Part shown: positions 12,614 through 23,170 of the stretch, piece by piece
How positions within the stretch are numbered: the first letter of the stretch is position 1
Layout of the letters: each line of letters starts with the position of its first letter
Origin: Macrothele yani
Taxonomy: Eukaryota; Arthropoda; Arachnida; Araneae; Macrothelidae
DNA: 64,000 nt
Direction of reading: 5' to 3'
Assembly (NCBI GenBank): GCA_039090855.1
Contig: CM077024.1
Location: 63,573,594 to 63,637,593, forward strand
Notes under the pieces: model-generated
Told to the model about the DNA's origin: nothing
The model's input: the letters and a program-made list of their open reading frames with translations, nothing else
Database searches by the model: none
Made by a program: the position numbers and the translations under genes

Positions 12614-12772
12614 ATAATAATACGATGTTTCATCCCCGGAAGAAGGAATCATAAGCAAGGAGTCTGTAAACCTTTGAAGGCCAACAACATTACGATAATT
12701 GACGTGCTTGAAGTGTTTTGTGGATGGAAATTTCCATGGTCTTTAGGGTAAGTGATTGGCGATTTTTAATAG
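11946..12772. repeat. Long foldback (inverted repeat), unassigned
   Basis: The left arm 11946-12314 is repeated as reverse complement at 12329-12772, with only about 14 bases between the arms. Identity looks very high by eye (for example CTATTAAAAATC and GATTTTTAATAG at the tips, AGGGTGACACTT and AAGTGTCACCCT near the centre). The right arm is longer because two A-tracts separated by about 20 bases were gained at 12537-12615. No protein signature was found. It may be a foldback transposon or a solitary palindromic duplication. Confidence 0.85.
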
Positions 12773-13259
12773 CATATCATTAATGAATTGCACGTAAACT
12801 ATCCGCACTTTGCTGGGGTTTAATACCTTAAAAGTGCAAATATAATAATAAAAAAGAAATTTGCACAGCATAATTTCTGAACAATATTTATGAATGTTGC
12901 TTTCTATTTGTATTACTTTTCTCTTTCTGTTCTGACAGTCTGTTCAATTTTAGGTGATGAAATTGAAACCCATAGCTTGAAAAATGCAAGCTGAAACAGG
13001 CACGGACATGTTGGATCATGCAACAGATCCCCCCCCCCCCTCTCAACATTACTGCACTTGGCACAGTCTCCCAGCAGAGTTTGTGAAGACAACTTGCCTC
13101 TATTTATTGTTAATAAATGTGAATGTAGTCTAAATAATTTTGAATGTGAAGTGATAGTGTGAGACAGTTTTTTTTGTTAGTGAGTTTTCAACAAAACCTC
13201 TCTAAAACAGCTAAGAAATGGGCCTTAAATTGTTTTAATCCATTTAAAAAATGAAACCT
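12773..13259. other. No gene recognised
   Basis: Non-coding sequence with a (C)10 run at 13030-13040. No feature was supported. Confidence 0.35.
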
Positions 13260-13885
13260 CTCCAATATAAGGAAGGGATTAAGACCAGTGACAACATGGA
13301 TGTGTTCCCTTTCCCCTGAAACACAAACGATAGCTAAAGTTTGTGACAGCTGTAGGAAAGAACTGAGCAAGATGAAATTACAGGTTTTCCAAGTACTAGC
13401 CAGAATGTAGGTTATGATTGCAGTACCTGTTGTGATAGTAATCCTGCCGTATCATTTCCTTCAGAAGCTTTAAAAACATTTAATACATCCCTCCAAGACA
13501 TAGGAGAGTCCCCTATTGACCAGAAAAAAAGCAGAATATAAAAGATATTCTACTGAAAAAGTTAAAAGAATTAATACTGCTGTAAAGCACAAACTTCTAG
13601 TCAATGCGGTCTTCCGACAGTTGAGTCCCAAGATGAAACTATTTTAAGCCACCTGAAAACAAAATTCCTAACTTTGACAAACAGAAAGGAAAAGCTTATG
13701 ATGCCGATTATTTTGCCTGAATCATGGAGTATCATGAAGATTGTGTGGGGATTTAATGCACCAAGTTATATGGTAATACAATTAAAGAAACTTTTGAAAC
13801 AAAAAGATTCTACCTACTCCAGAGCAGAAACCTGGAAAAACTCTTCTTGAAGAAACAGCTGAAACTATAAAAATATTTTATGAAA
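13260..13885 (+). pseudogene. Unassigned transposon-type ORF remnant
   Basis: Read across frames, this stretch gives a coherent but broken protein: EALKTFNTSLQDIGESPI, then DETILSHLKTKFLT and LPESWSIMKIVWGFNAPSYM, then ETAETIKIFYESR-like codons, with many stops. I recall these motifs from a multi-copy family of uncharacterised arthropod and cnidarian proteins that behaves like transposon cargo, but cannot name the superfamily. The similarity stops abruptly near 13885 at AGATGCCAACCTG, probably another element edge. Confidence 0.45.
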
Positions 13886-14925
13886 GCAGAGATGCCAACC
13901 TGTATGATATTTTCAGTAGTACTCGTACAAATTTTCAGTAGTTTTGGCCATTTTTCAGTAGTTATACCCAAAAGAATAATTTTAACCGAGTGAAACAGGC
14001 TATTACTCATTTAATTTAATTAGTATTTTTTACTTATTAATTTATATACATGAAAATCTGTATCAAAATATTTTAAATTTTTCACATGGAAAATTATATA
14101 CACCACGACAAAAATTTTTTTTACAAGCAAAAAATTTATTAAACAGCTTTCTTTAGTGATTTGGCTGTACATTGTTTTGCAGATTTGAGTTCCTTAACAG
14201 AAAATATTTTTTCATAACACACTTGTCAAGAGGAGAACATATTCATTTTTGCAACAAGAAGTGCTTCTACAGTTTCTAAACCTAAAGTAGGTTGGAAATG
14301 GGTTCGATGTTTCCGCACTAAACTAAAAACTCTCACTCGCAGCATTCGAGTGTGTCACTACAAGTATTGCAAACATTACTTTCGGAAGAATAGTATACTT
14401 AACAGCTCCATTACAGCCTTTTAAATTTTGAGATTTCTGACCAAGTGACATCTATCTGTTTCTGCTATGGTCTCTAATTTGTCAGCTTGATAACAAGCAA
14501 ATTCCGCTTTTAGTATATCAAGTTCATTTTCAGTTACTAAAATGGAAAGTGCTTGACTATGTATAATACATAGTCAAGCACTTTCCATTTTAAATGATGT
14601 TCTGGCTCTAAGTAAAGGATCTACTACTTTTGCATGTTTTAAGAATTAATCATAGATCAGTATCTTTTCTTGAATATAAGAACATCCTTCAACATAAAAT
14701 TTTCTGACATGTAAAGAACTTAGAAAGTTCATTTCAGTTTAAAATGATTTTGCTTAAATACATTCTTGTTTTTATACCAGTTCTGTGTCCTGTTCTTGAT
14801 TTTTCTTTTTTGAAAAACATATTTGAAAAATTAGGCTCGACATCGCCATTAGCTACGACAATAGGCTTCACAAATCTAACCAAAAAGATCCATAAAGAAC
14901 TGCACAATGGCTCTTCTTAACTTAT
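13886..14925. other. Repeat-derived sequence without recognised gene
   Basis: It contains repeats of TTTTCAGTAGT (13900-13970) and the perfect palindrome listed separately. No protein domain was recognised. It is probably an old DNA transposon. Confidence 0.3.
14538..14592. repeat. Perfect 55-bp palindrome
   Basis: A 27-nt arm (TAAAATGGAAAGTGCTTGAC, then TATGTAT) is followed by a single A and its exact reverse complement. With no mismatch and a one-base spacer, it is either young or selected for its hairpin. No ORF reads through it usefully. Confidence 0.95.
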
Positions 14926-14973
14926 TAAGAAGAAGGTAGTGTAGAACAGCTAAGTTATGTATAAAAAGTTTAA

Positions 14974-15014
14974 GGCAAATATATTTCAGTCATTACTATG
15001 GCCTTCATCAGTGT
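14974..15014 (-). ncRNA. Hammerhead-ribozyme-like motif, left arm of PLE-B
   Basis: On the minus strand: CTGATGA, one A, GGCCAT-AGTA-ATGACT as an imperfect stem II, GAAA, then six bases TATATT before TGCC. Stem I is weak here (ACA against TGC), so activity is doubtful. Hammerhead ribozymes at PLE ends are an established observation; this assignment is by eye. Confidence 0.4.
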
Positions 15015-15327
15015 GACTACGGATTGGTTTACGTTGCCAGATTGGAAAGGTAAGTTTTGTAATGGTAACTCCAGGTGACGTTCAATTCTCATACCTTCCA
15101 CCAATATAAACTGTCAGCCCTCAAAGTCTCTCATTCATTGAGCTCATTTGGTTTGTAACACTGAAGTTAACCTAAAAAATGAATTAGCAAACATCCGCTC
15201 GATCGCTACTCAACATGGCTTTCCTCCTCTCCTGGTTTCTAAATTAATTCAAAATGCTAAGAAAAAACCAGTTGTTGCTCTTCAACCTGTTTCACCAAAA
15301 AAAAAAAAAAAAAAAATGAACTAACGT

Positions 15328-15790
15328 TTGCTGGCTCAATCCCTTTCCACTAACCTTCTGCCTACAAATGCATCAGTATCTTCAAAAGAGAAGGATATAG
15401 ACTTACCATTCGTTCTTCCCCTTCAATTTCTGTTATCCTCCATAATGAGAGACCCAAGACCTCCGCTTTCTTTGCCTGGAGTGTATAAAATTCCGATCAA
15501 AACTAATGTTGGATAAACCGTCTACATAGGAAGTTCATTCCGGAAAATTCTCTCAAGAATTCAGGAACACAAATCTGATGTGAAATTTGGAAAACCTTCG
15601 TCTTCCATGTCTCTTCTTACCATGGCTGACACTTCTGCTATTCCACTTTGGTCCGATACTAAAAAGTTGGCTCCCTTCCAAAAATTGCAACTCTGAGCTC
15701 CCCAGTTTCGTTCCTTACTTCTGGAAATCCCTCATTACATCACATCACCCGGAGTTACCACTATAAAACTTACCTTTCCAATCTGGCAAC
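15328..15790 (+). pseudogene. PLE C-terminal GIY-YIG endonuclease remnant (PLE-B)
   Basis: PLE polyproteins of the Penelope type end in a GIY-YIG nuclease that nicks the target. Here the frame gives an upstream linker (LAQSLSTNLLPTNASVSS), then PGVYKIPIKTNVG, a stop, TVYIGSSFRKILSRIQEHKS and a tail KPSSSMSLLTMADTSAIPLW. The GVYKIP and VYIGSS pair and the R..EH element are the expected GIY-YIG signatures. One stop (TAA at 15514-15516) separates the two half-motifs. No RT is left next to it. Confidence 0.65.
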
Positions 15791-15807
15791 GTAAACCAAT
15801 CGTAGTT

Positions 15808-15847
15808 GCACTGATGCAGGCCATAGTAATGGTTGAAATATATTTGC
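15808..15847 (+). ncRNA. Hammerhead-ribozyme-like motif, right arm of PLE-B
   Basis: GCA (stem I 5'), CTGATGCA, stem II GGCCAT-AGTA-ATGGTT (fully paired allowing two G-U), GAAA at 15835-15838, six bases TATATT (minimal stem III plus cleavage triplet ATT), then TGC, which pairs with GCA. The core has one change (CTGATGC for CTGATGA), so it is probably inactive. The architecture equals that at 18080 and 40397. Confidence 0.45.
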
Positions 15848-16299
15848 CTCACACTTTTTATACGTAACTTAGCATGTTCTACACTACCTTCTTAATTTGT
15901 TTGTTAGTTACGTGCATTACCTTCCACTCATTTTTATCTTCTTAACTTGCGAATATATGGAGCATCTTGCTGGAGCAAAAGATTAATTTTTGTGAATAGT
16001 GGTAAAACACTATAAAGGAATAACAGATTAAATTTTTGTGTTAGCTTTTTTCAAAGATGATCTTATATGTTGGAAACATTTATTTTGAAAATTATGACTT
16101 TCGCCTTCTACAAGTAAGCTCTTAATGGTTCCCACTGCTCCAGAATACGGCCAATACAATTCGCTAGTGACAACCATCTCGTATTGGCATATTTCAAAAT
16201 TCGATAAGGCTTCATTTCCTGGCTACAAAGCGGTTGTTGCAATTTAAAGTTGCTTTTACGCTGGGAGCTTTTTATTGAGAAAATGGAAAAGCATCGTTT

Positions 16300-16969
16300 C
16301 GCGCTTCCAAGCCAGGATCTTGTACATGCCTGCTGTTTGTAACGTTGGTTTTTTAGTATTGGATGTTAATAAATTTAGCATTGTCTAATACTTCAATACC
16401 AATATCAAGATTATGATTTTTGCATTCTTTCTACATCATGTAAGTGATAGGAGAGGTATAGAGTGGGCTTCCTGCAAATTGATAGCTGGTTTTGCATGGA
16501 TTAATTATTGTTACTATTGATTTGTTGTTTTATTCTTATATTCATAGGATTAATTAATCTTTTGGAGTACCCAAATCAGCTTGCAGTTTGTGTGATCCAT
16601 TTCATTTCATTAATGAATGCTTTCCTAGTGGATGAATGGGTATATGCTCTTCTAATAAAGGATCTAAAAGCAGCTGTTTTATATTTCCACGAATGTGACG
16701 ATTTTGCTGGAATCACTACTGCAAATATATGTTGGTTTTCTATAAACTTGGTAATCAACTTTATGCTTGTTTCTAAATAAAGAGATGTCCACAAAATCAA
16801 GCCTATTGTTGTGTTCTTTTTCACAAGTTACCTGCATGGTTGGATATATGCTATTGAACTTGTTAATAAATTGATGCATTTGTTCATCGGAATATTGCCA
16901 GAATATTAAGATGTCGTCCACATATCTTAAATACAGTATGGGTAAGTAGTTGCAGTTGGAGTTTGTCAT
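16300..16969 (-). pseudogene. Penelope-type RT fragment, minus copy of PLE-C
   Basis: The frame 16969 to 16679 gives YLPILYLRYVDDILIFWQ, where YVDD is the catalytic RT motif, then NRLDFVDISLFRNKHKVDYQ and YRKPTYI, typical of Penelope RT. The overlapping ORF adds KYKTAAFRSFIRRAYTHSS and FINEMKWI. A frameshift separates the two near 16720. Further along the minus strand the GIY-YIG start (AGMYKI-like) is reached near 16330 and then truncated. Confidence 0.75.
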
Positions 16970-17049
16970 AATCCTTGATTCAATATCCTGTAGTATGACC
17001 TGCTAATAACCTCGACAGTGGGGATCCAACAATAGGCTTGATTTTTGGA

Positions 17050-17701
17050 CATCTCTTTATTTAGAAACAAGCATAGAGTTGATTATTAAGTTTATAGAAA
17101 ACCAACATATATTCCAGCAGTGATTCTGGCAAAATCATCATATTCATGGAAATATAAAACAACTGCTTTTAGATCCTTTATTAGAAGATCATATACCCAC
17201 TCATCCACTAGGAAAGCGTTCATTAATGAAATGAAATGGATCATACACACTGCAAGCCGATTTGGGTACTCCAAAAGATTAATTCTATGAGTATAAAAAT
17301 AAAACAACAAATCAATAGTGACAATAATCCATGCAAAACCAGCTATCAATTTGCAGGAAACCTACCCTATATCTCTCCTATCACTTACAATAATGGGGAA
17401 AGAATGCAAAAATCATAATCTTGATATTGGTATCGAAGTATTAGACAATGCTAAATTATTAACACCCAATACTAAAAAATCAATGTTACAAACAGCAGGC
17501 ATGTACAAGATCCCGGCAGTGAACCCAATGAACGGTAAACCGGATAACTTCTACGTGGGAAGCACGAAACGACGCTTTTCCACGAGACTACAGGAACACA
17601 ACAAAAACTGCCCTCGAAAAAAAAAAAAAAAAAAACAACCATTAATTCAGCCCTGTATTAAACATCAAGTAATCACAGATTGGGAGAATCCAAAATATTA
17701 A
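17050..17701 (+). pseudogene. Penelope RT C-terminus and GIY-YIG endonuclease, plus copy of PLE-C
   Basis: Across two frames: SLFRNKH, then YKTTAFRSFIRRSYTHSSTR, FINEMKWIIHTASRFGYSK, then from 17318 SYQFAGNLPYISPITYNNG or the alternative frame ending LQTAGMYKIPAVN...DNFYVGSTKRRFSTRLQEHN, which holds the GIY-YIG motifs (GMYKI; FYVGST; R...R..EH). An A-tract at 17619-17634 interrupts the nuclease shortly before the last stop. Stops near 17290 and 17418 break the reading. The domain order RT then GIY-YIG is that of canonical Penelope elements, unlike the 6-11 kb element. Confidence 0.75.
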
Positions 17702-18079
17702 CAACGCATAAAACACATGGTCAGATTCTAATGTCTGAGTCAATGGTAATCGAGAAGACCGAAGACAAAAATTGTAATACCACCTCGCTTTATGAACTGC
17801 CATACCTGTGGAAATAATTCAATGGAATAATGATAAGCAAAAGAAGATTAGAGAAAATAAAGGAAATAAAGAAAATAAGCAACCTAAAACAACAAACGCC
17901 AAGATCTCCACTTACATATACAACGATGACCACTAGATGGAGCCACGAAGCAAATTCAAGTTAAGAACGTGCTGAAACGAAGCAATGAGAAATGCCTACG
18001 TGTGCCAATGGGGCTTCATGGGAAATTTGTGATGGACGCCAGTGCATATGTTAGATCTGGCTGTAGATTCGGCAATACG

Positions 18080-18128
18080 AACCACTGAAGAAGGCAGTGA
18101 GGAATAAGCTGTTGAAATTAGTATGGTT
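18080..18128 (+). ncRNA. Hammerhead-ribozyme-like motif at the PLE-C 3' end
   Basis: AACCA (stem I 5'), CTGAAGA plus one A, stem II GGCAG with CTGTT around an 11-nt loop, GAAA at 18114-18117, six bases TTAGTA (U-G pair, two-base loop TA, cleavage triplet GTA), then TGGTT, which pairs perfectly with AACCA. All core bases fit CUGANGA...GAAA...NUH. This is the best-preserved of the three candidates. Cleavage would fall after 18123. Confidence 0.6.
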
Positions 18129-18130
18129 GT

Positions 18131-19050
18131 GTCTGCATGGCCTGGTATTTCAATGCTTTTAGAGGTTTTTAAAAAATTTAATTGGCTTTATTACAGTCAT
18201 TTCATCATTATTTTTTTAATTTCCTGATGTTGAATTCATCTTAGTGATTTGATTCAAGGTTTTAATTAGAGCTTGCATGTCCACTCAAACAAACTGCAGT
18301 TCTTACAGGATTGTGTTTTTAACGACGTTCTTCAAGCTGAATTATATTACAGTTTCATCTGGGTTACCTGTGCAAGATACATCAAGCAATGTTAAACCTA
18401 CAGTTCAGCCATTTCATTGAATTGCATTCCTGGGAGACATAAATTCTGTAAACAAAGGTGCCACGATACTAAGGCCTGACCTGGAGCTACCGAAGACTAA
18501 CCCGAAAGTAAGTGTACGCAATTGATATCTACGAATTCATCTTAAAATTCTGTTTAATAGAAAACCTCTTGGCAAATGCATCCGGCACTAGGAAAACATT
18601 ATATATAATGTGAGATACAGTATGAAGAACAATGCAAGGGCGAAGCTGGGGTAGGCAATATGACGAAAGAAAAAATGACAGGAAACATTTGCTTTTTGGC
18701 GATTCAGTTGGGACCTGTGCATTTTTTTGGCGAAAAATGCGAGCAACAGCTTAAACACTGGCTAAGGGTGATTGGACTTGGCATAGAATGGTGAGGAAAC
18801 AGCGAGTCTTATGATAAATGGTAAGCAATTGTTTTCAGTCTCATAGCTGAATTGAATGTGAGGATCAATGTAATTTAAAGGTTCCACTAATTTCTGAAGT
18901 TCAGAATCTTTTTGCTTCCATAGAACGAAAGAATTGTTTGCATATTGTATCCGGAGCAGCCAAATGTAGGGGTATGCAGATAGTTTCCAAATTAACAGGT
19001 TTTGCAGATAACATTTTTATATTTTTAATCTACAAGCAAAAGTTATGTAC
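18131..19050. other. No gene recognised
   Basis: AT-rich non-coding sequence; no ORF or repeat edge was identified. Confidence 0.35.
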
Positions 19051-19054
19051 AGCA

Positions 19055-19215
19055 ATTAAAACACTCACTCAAGGCTTTACTCATATTAGCATACTTAGTT
19101 CTGTTTTAACTTGAAGAACTTTCAATTATTTTTCACATCTTCAGAGTTCTTTTGTTTTTAGACCTTTTTGGCCTCCAGATTTTATCAAGGCCTGTTTCTC
19201 AATGTATAGGAACTG
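19055..19215 (-). repeat. PLE-type terminal sequence, related to 51.5-51.8 kb
   Basis: TTTTTGGCCTCC..ATTTTATCAAGGCCTG resembles TTTCTGGCCTCTAGATC..TATCAAGGCCTG read on the minus strand at 51740-51810, and the left-arm piece at 44508-44573. On the minus strand it contains CAGGCCTTGATAAAA, the worn hammerhead-like signature of PLE ends. Confidence 0.45.
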
Positions 19216-19219
19216 TATC

Positions 19220-20170
19220 CAGGGCCCGTTTATCACAGGAGCATGCGGGGCAAGTGCCCAGGGCCGCCAATTTGAAGGGGCCCCCAAAATTTACAATTTG
19301 TATAATAATGTTATGCTATAAATTTCTTTTTGTTGAAAGTTCCATTTTGATTGAACGAACAACATTTCTGAGGCACCCATCTTAACTAAATCAGTGAGGC
19401 ATTTTAAACATTTCAGATTGTGAGCTCCGCCTTCTATCTAACGCTACCATGTCCACTATCGTAAAATGCGACACGTTGATTGGCGCAGTATCCTAAAGTC
19501 TTTGGATGACGCTTTCAGTCTGCAGCCGCATGGATGGAAATATTTGCAGAGGAAAATGGCAACACATTTACAAAGCAAACACTTATTTATAGCATGTGGT
19601 TCTACCATGAAACTTTTAGAGTTGGTTGCAGCAAAGCTCTCAATTTTACGTTTTTCTTAGTGTTAGCATGTGGTAATAGTTCGAAGTGAGATAATAATTT
19701 TTTTTAATTTTGTAATTTTTATCAGAATTTTAACTGATATCGTATTTGTTTAAAGTGTAATACCGTACTTTTTAAGTGATGTCTCAACAAACGTATCTAT
19801 CCGGTTCTGCTAAAAGGAAATTAAAGACTGAAAAACAAGAATCTACCAAAAATCTTGCAGGATCACTGTTAAAGTATTTTGTTATGGTCAGTCAAAAACC
19901 GGATATTTCTGAGAATAAAATGATTATTTCTTGAGCACCAAGTAATGATAAAGATTTTGATGCATCAGCGAAAGAATGCTAAGACTGAACCATTTTTGAA
20001 CGTTTTTAGAAAAGGGGTTTGTGCCATTAAATATGAATCGTGAGAACAATCACCAAATAAAACTGTATTTTAATTATGGTATTAGATGGAGATGCAACAT
20101 ATATCTCCATATCGCAGCAGAAGTTTTCATGGTGGAACATGGTTTGAGAACTGTCGATTGCCTTTAATAA
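19220..20170 (+). mobile_element. hAT-type DNA transposon remnant
   Basis: It begins with CAGGGCCCGTTTATCACAGG, a CAGGG start typical of hAT terminal repeats. A short ORF from ATG 19779 reads MSQQTYLSGSAKRKLKTEK, ESTKNLAGSLLKYF, resembling the N-terminus of ZMYM-like hAT transposases, then runs into stops from 19932 on. The right terminal repeat was not found, so the 3' limit is approximate. Confidence 0.5.
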
Positions 20171-20334
20171 AATAGCTGTAATGTTCTAATAATTATTTAT
20201 TGTTTCATCAATTTTTCTTTAAATTATCTTATTCTATTTGTTATCGTGGTTTGTGCTTCATGGGTTTGCAGCAAGTTTTATTTTTCAATGATTGTGTATA
20301 TGCAGATACATTTTATTTTTATACATCTCTGATT

Positions 20335-20640
20335 GTATCCACAGATCGAATTTCATGACCTGGCAAACTGCTTCTTTAAATCAATGCATGTAGATTTTGC
20401 ATAATATAAGTGACAGGGGGCTACCTATTGTCAAACCTTCTGTTGCTCATAAAACGTTCCACAGAAAGTGAAACTGTTTTGTTCAGTGCAGATGTCCACT
20501 AGACTCATTTTTTCTTCTTGACGCTGACTGTAATGATGCTCTATAAGACTTGAATTTGGTAATTCCACAGCTTCTTTCAGTGGAACATAAGTGAACATGA
20601 TGTCAAAAGAGTTCATAAACTGATCTACGTAGAGATGTAG
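20335..20640 (-). pseudogene. Penelope-type RT fragment
   Basis: The minus-strand frame gives HLYVDQFMNSFDIMFTYVPL, KEAVELPNSSLIEHHYSQ, SFTFCGTFYEQQKV, matching the palm region of Penelope RT (SFDvvsLFTkVPL is the usual form of the first motif). After a stop, a shifted frame gives a QQKGLT-GSPLS-like stretch. It is a lone fragment beside the hAT copies; no nuclease was seen. Confidence 0.65.
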
Positions 20641-21043
20641 TTTGAGTCGATTGACAAACTCTATTTTTTTTTTACAGATGTTTTGTTTGAAGTTGTCAAA
20701 GTAGATTATTTTGAAGATAGGATGACTTGTATGCTGCTGTGCTAATACTACTCACTGTAGGACAGAAAGAAATGCCTGATTTACGTATTTTAGAGAGAGA
20801 GAGCATAGAATTGTGCACAACAGGTGTACACAGGGTGGCTACAAAATCATGAACAAAAAATTCCCTGACTTTTCCAGGTTTTTCAAGTGAAAATGCACTT
20901 TTTTCTCTGACCACTGCATACAAACCAGAAAAGTTAATGAATACAAAGGCAAATAATATAAAAACTCTTTTACTTCTATTTTTACAAATGAAGTCAACTC
21001 TTGATAACTCTTAACTTTGATAACACTGAATTTCTGATAACTC

Positions 21044-21076
<33 letters not shown>

Positions 21077-22269
21077 ATTCCTTGCAAGTGCCCAACACAC
21101 ATAATGAAGTTATGGTCTTGATAAGTCAAAACATTTTTAGTGGCCAACGTGATAACTCAAAATATTCTTGTTTAAAAATAAAAAATAGCCCATAAAATGC
21201 AAACATAAGGATTTGATGCACAACTCATTCATAACAATAGACAACAAAAGCAAACATTCCACGCTGACTGACCACTTTAACCTTGGAAAGTGACCTCCCT
21301 CTGAAATAATTCTGCCACACCACTCAGTTAGGGACAGACTGCAACTACACTCCTAGCAACTCTTCAATTTCCACCAATAAGTAATCAAAAAGTCATCTTT
21401 AATTAACATTCAAAAATAATTTCAGACTGGCATCTTACCATTTGACCTAATAGACAGATGGTGTTCAGTAGCACTTTTTTGTTAATGTTGTATACTCTTG
21501 TTCTGAACAAATTCAAGCTTTGTTTCATAAAACTTATTTTTCTAAACTTGTGGCTTCAAACCACAAGTTGAACACATTGTCCTTTGCTGATAAAATCAGT
21601 TATTAAAGATGTTAAAGGTAGCAAAAAATAAAAAATAAAAAAATAAAATAAAAATAAAATAAAATGTACAGCATTTTGTAATATTGGAAAACACAATGTC
21701 TACAATTCTAAAGAATAAAAAAGTGATTCATATTCCTTTTTTTTAAAGGAAGCCTCATCAAAAAGAAAAAAATGTGCAGAGTATTAGAATATTTGAGGGA
21801 TGCTTAATGGAAATGAAATATGTATTCAGTGTAGAGATAAAAATGTGAATTCGACACGTAGAGATAAAAATCAGAATTCCACAATGCTTGACAGACAGGA
21901 ATTCCAAGAAAGCAAACGCGCAGTGCACGAACCTTCACTTATCATATGATCATACTGCCTCTGAAATTGCAGTTTAAGACAAGATGAGACCAAAGAAGGG
22001 GAGGGGGGGGCTGAACATTTTAACTGGTGAAAAATCAAAACAGACAGCAAGAATGCAGACTAAAGTTAGTCTGTCTTTTGTTGACTCTGCAACAGCACAG
22101 CATCGATTGCTTAATTTTTCTTTCTGCTGCTTCATTCTTCTCTCCCTACTTTTTCATTGTCGCTTTTCTTTCTTTTTCTTGATTTTTGTGCTCTCTGATA
22201 ACAACCATCAGCCTGAGGACCATGAGCACATGATATTAAAAAGCTTCAACTATTTCAGATAAATGGTGT

Positions 22270-23170
22270 AACTTTGGGAATATTAATACTTTTGAACACA
22301 ATGAATCAATTTTTACAAATTTTCCAACTTCGCCACTTCCGTTTTCGGGAATTTCCTTCTTCCATTATCAAAATTAAATGCAAAAACATATGGGGCGGGG
22401 GATATTTGACAAGGCTGATTACGAGAATTCCGTCTGACTTCTGGTTTTGGAAAATTTTCTCCTATTTTCTAGGTGAAATGCAAACACTTATGCAGTAAAA
22501 TATTACTTAAAAATACTGGATACAGGCAACATCGCGGGTAAAAAGAAATTACGATTACGGAAAAAATCTGAACTCCGTCCACTTTTTGTTTTCGAAAGTT
22601 TTGTAAAGATGGAATTCCGTCCTCCAACGAACATCTACCCCCCCCCACGATTCTTTTTACTTGTGCATTGATCTCCTGAGTGGCCAACATAACGAAAAAG
22701 GTGAAATTTCTCAAATTCGCGAAAGAACCTCAAAGCCTGAAGATTAGGAGGCAATTTTTGCGGCGTCTGACTTCCGTTTCCACAAATTCTTGCCTAGAGT
22801 TTCAAGCTGAAACACGAACATATATGCCATAAAATGATATTTAACAAAAATACTAGACACAAACGCAACAAGTGGAGAAAAAAATTATGATTAGGGCAAA
22901 CTACTGTTTTCGAAAGCTTTGGAACACGAAATACCTTCCCCAGACGGAAAATGACCCAACCCCCAAATTCTCTTCAGTTTTGCATCAATCATGATAGCAA
23001 TCTAAATGATAACTAAAAGAAAAAAACCGGGAGAATTCCGCGAATCCGCTTAAGAATCTTATGTATATCATAAAATAACAGCAAAATATATTTTTTTAAA
23101 CAAATGAAAATTCGTAGAATTCGTATTTAGACAACTGAATCGGTAGAAAATATGAACATTCCGTGGTAAT
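22270..23170 (+). repeat. Dispersed repeat, copy 1
   Basis: About 0.9 kb aligning with 27460-28560: ATCAATTTTTA.AAATTTTCCAA, GAAATTACGATTA.G, CATTGATCTCCTGAGTG, CGGAAAATGACCCAA, CTTCAGTTTTGCATC and others in the same order and strand. It contains no recognised coding region. It keeps the uninterrupted sequence CTCTTCAGTTTTGCATC where copy 2 holds a SINE. Confidence 0.75.

Larger units (their letters stand above)
14926..15897. mobile_element. Penelope-like element with inverted ends (PLE-B)
   Basis: Inverted repeats of about 150 bp (14926-15075 and 15740-15897) enclose a plus-strand GIY-YIG remnant. The arm sequence GGTAAGTTTTGTAATGGTAA pairs with TTACCACTATAAAACTTACC. Each arm carries a hammerhead-like core pointing outward. 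The layout fits two oppositely oriented PLE 3' ends with most of one copy lost. Confidence 0.65.
16275..18130. mobile_element. Head-to-head PLE pair (PLE-C)
   Basis: The left arm 16275-16809 is the reverse complement of 17030-17585 (for example AGAGATGTCC...CAAGCCTATTGTTG against CAACAATAGGCTTG...GGACATCTCT). The minus copy carries RT, the plus copy RT C-terminus plus GIY-YIG, followed by a 3' end with a hammerhead-like motif at 18080. The left copy has an internal deletion between CAAGATCCTGGCTT and GGAAGCGCGAAACG relative to the right one. The 5' sides face each other at 16810-17029, as in the 6-11 kb pair. Confidence 0.75.

Noticed and set aside
12515..12751. ORF with poly-lysine blocks
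   Set aside because: Comes from A-tract expansion in a foldback arm.
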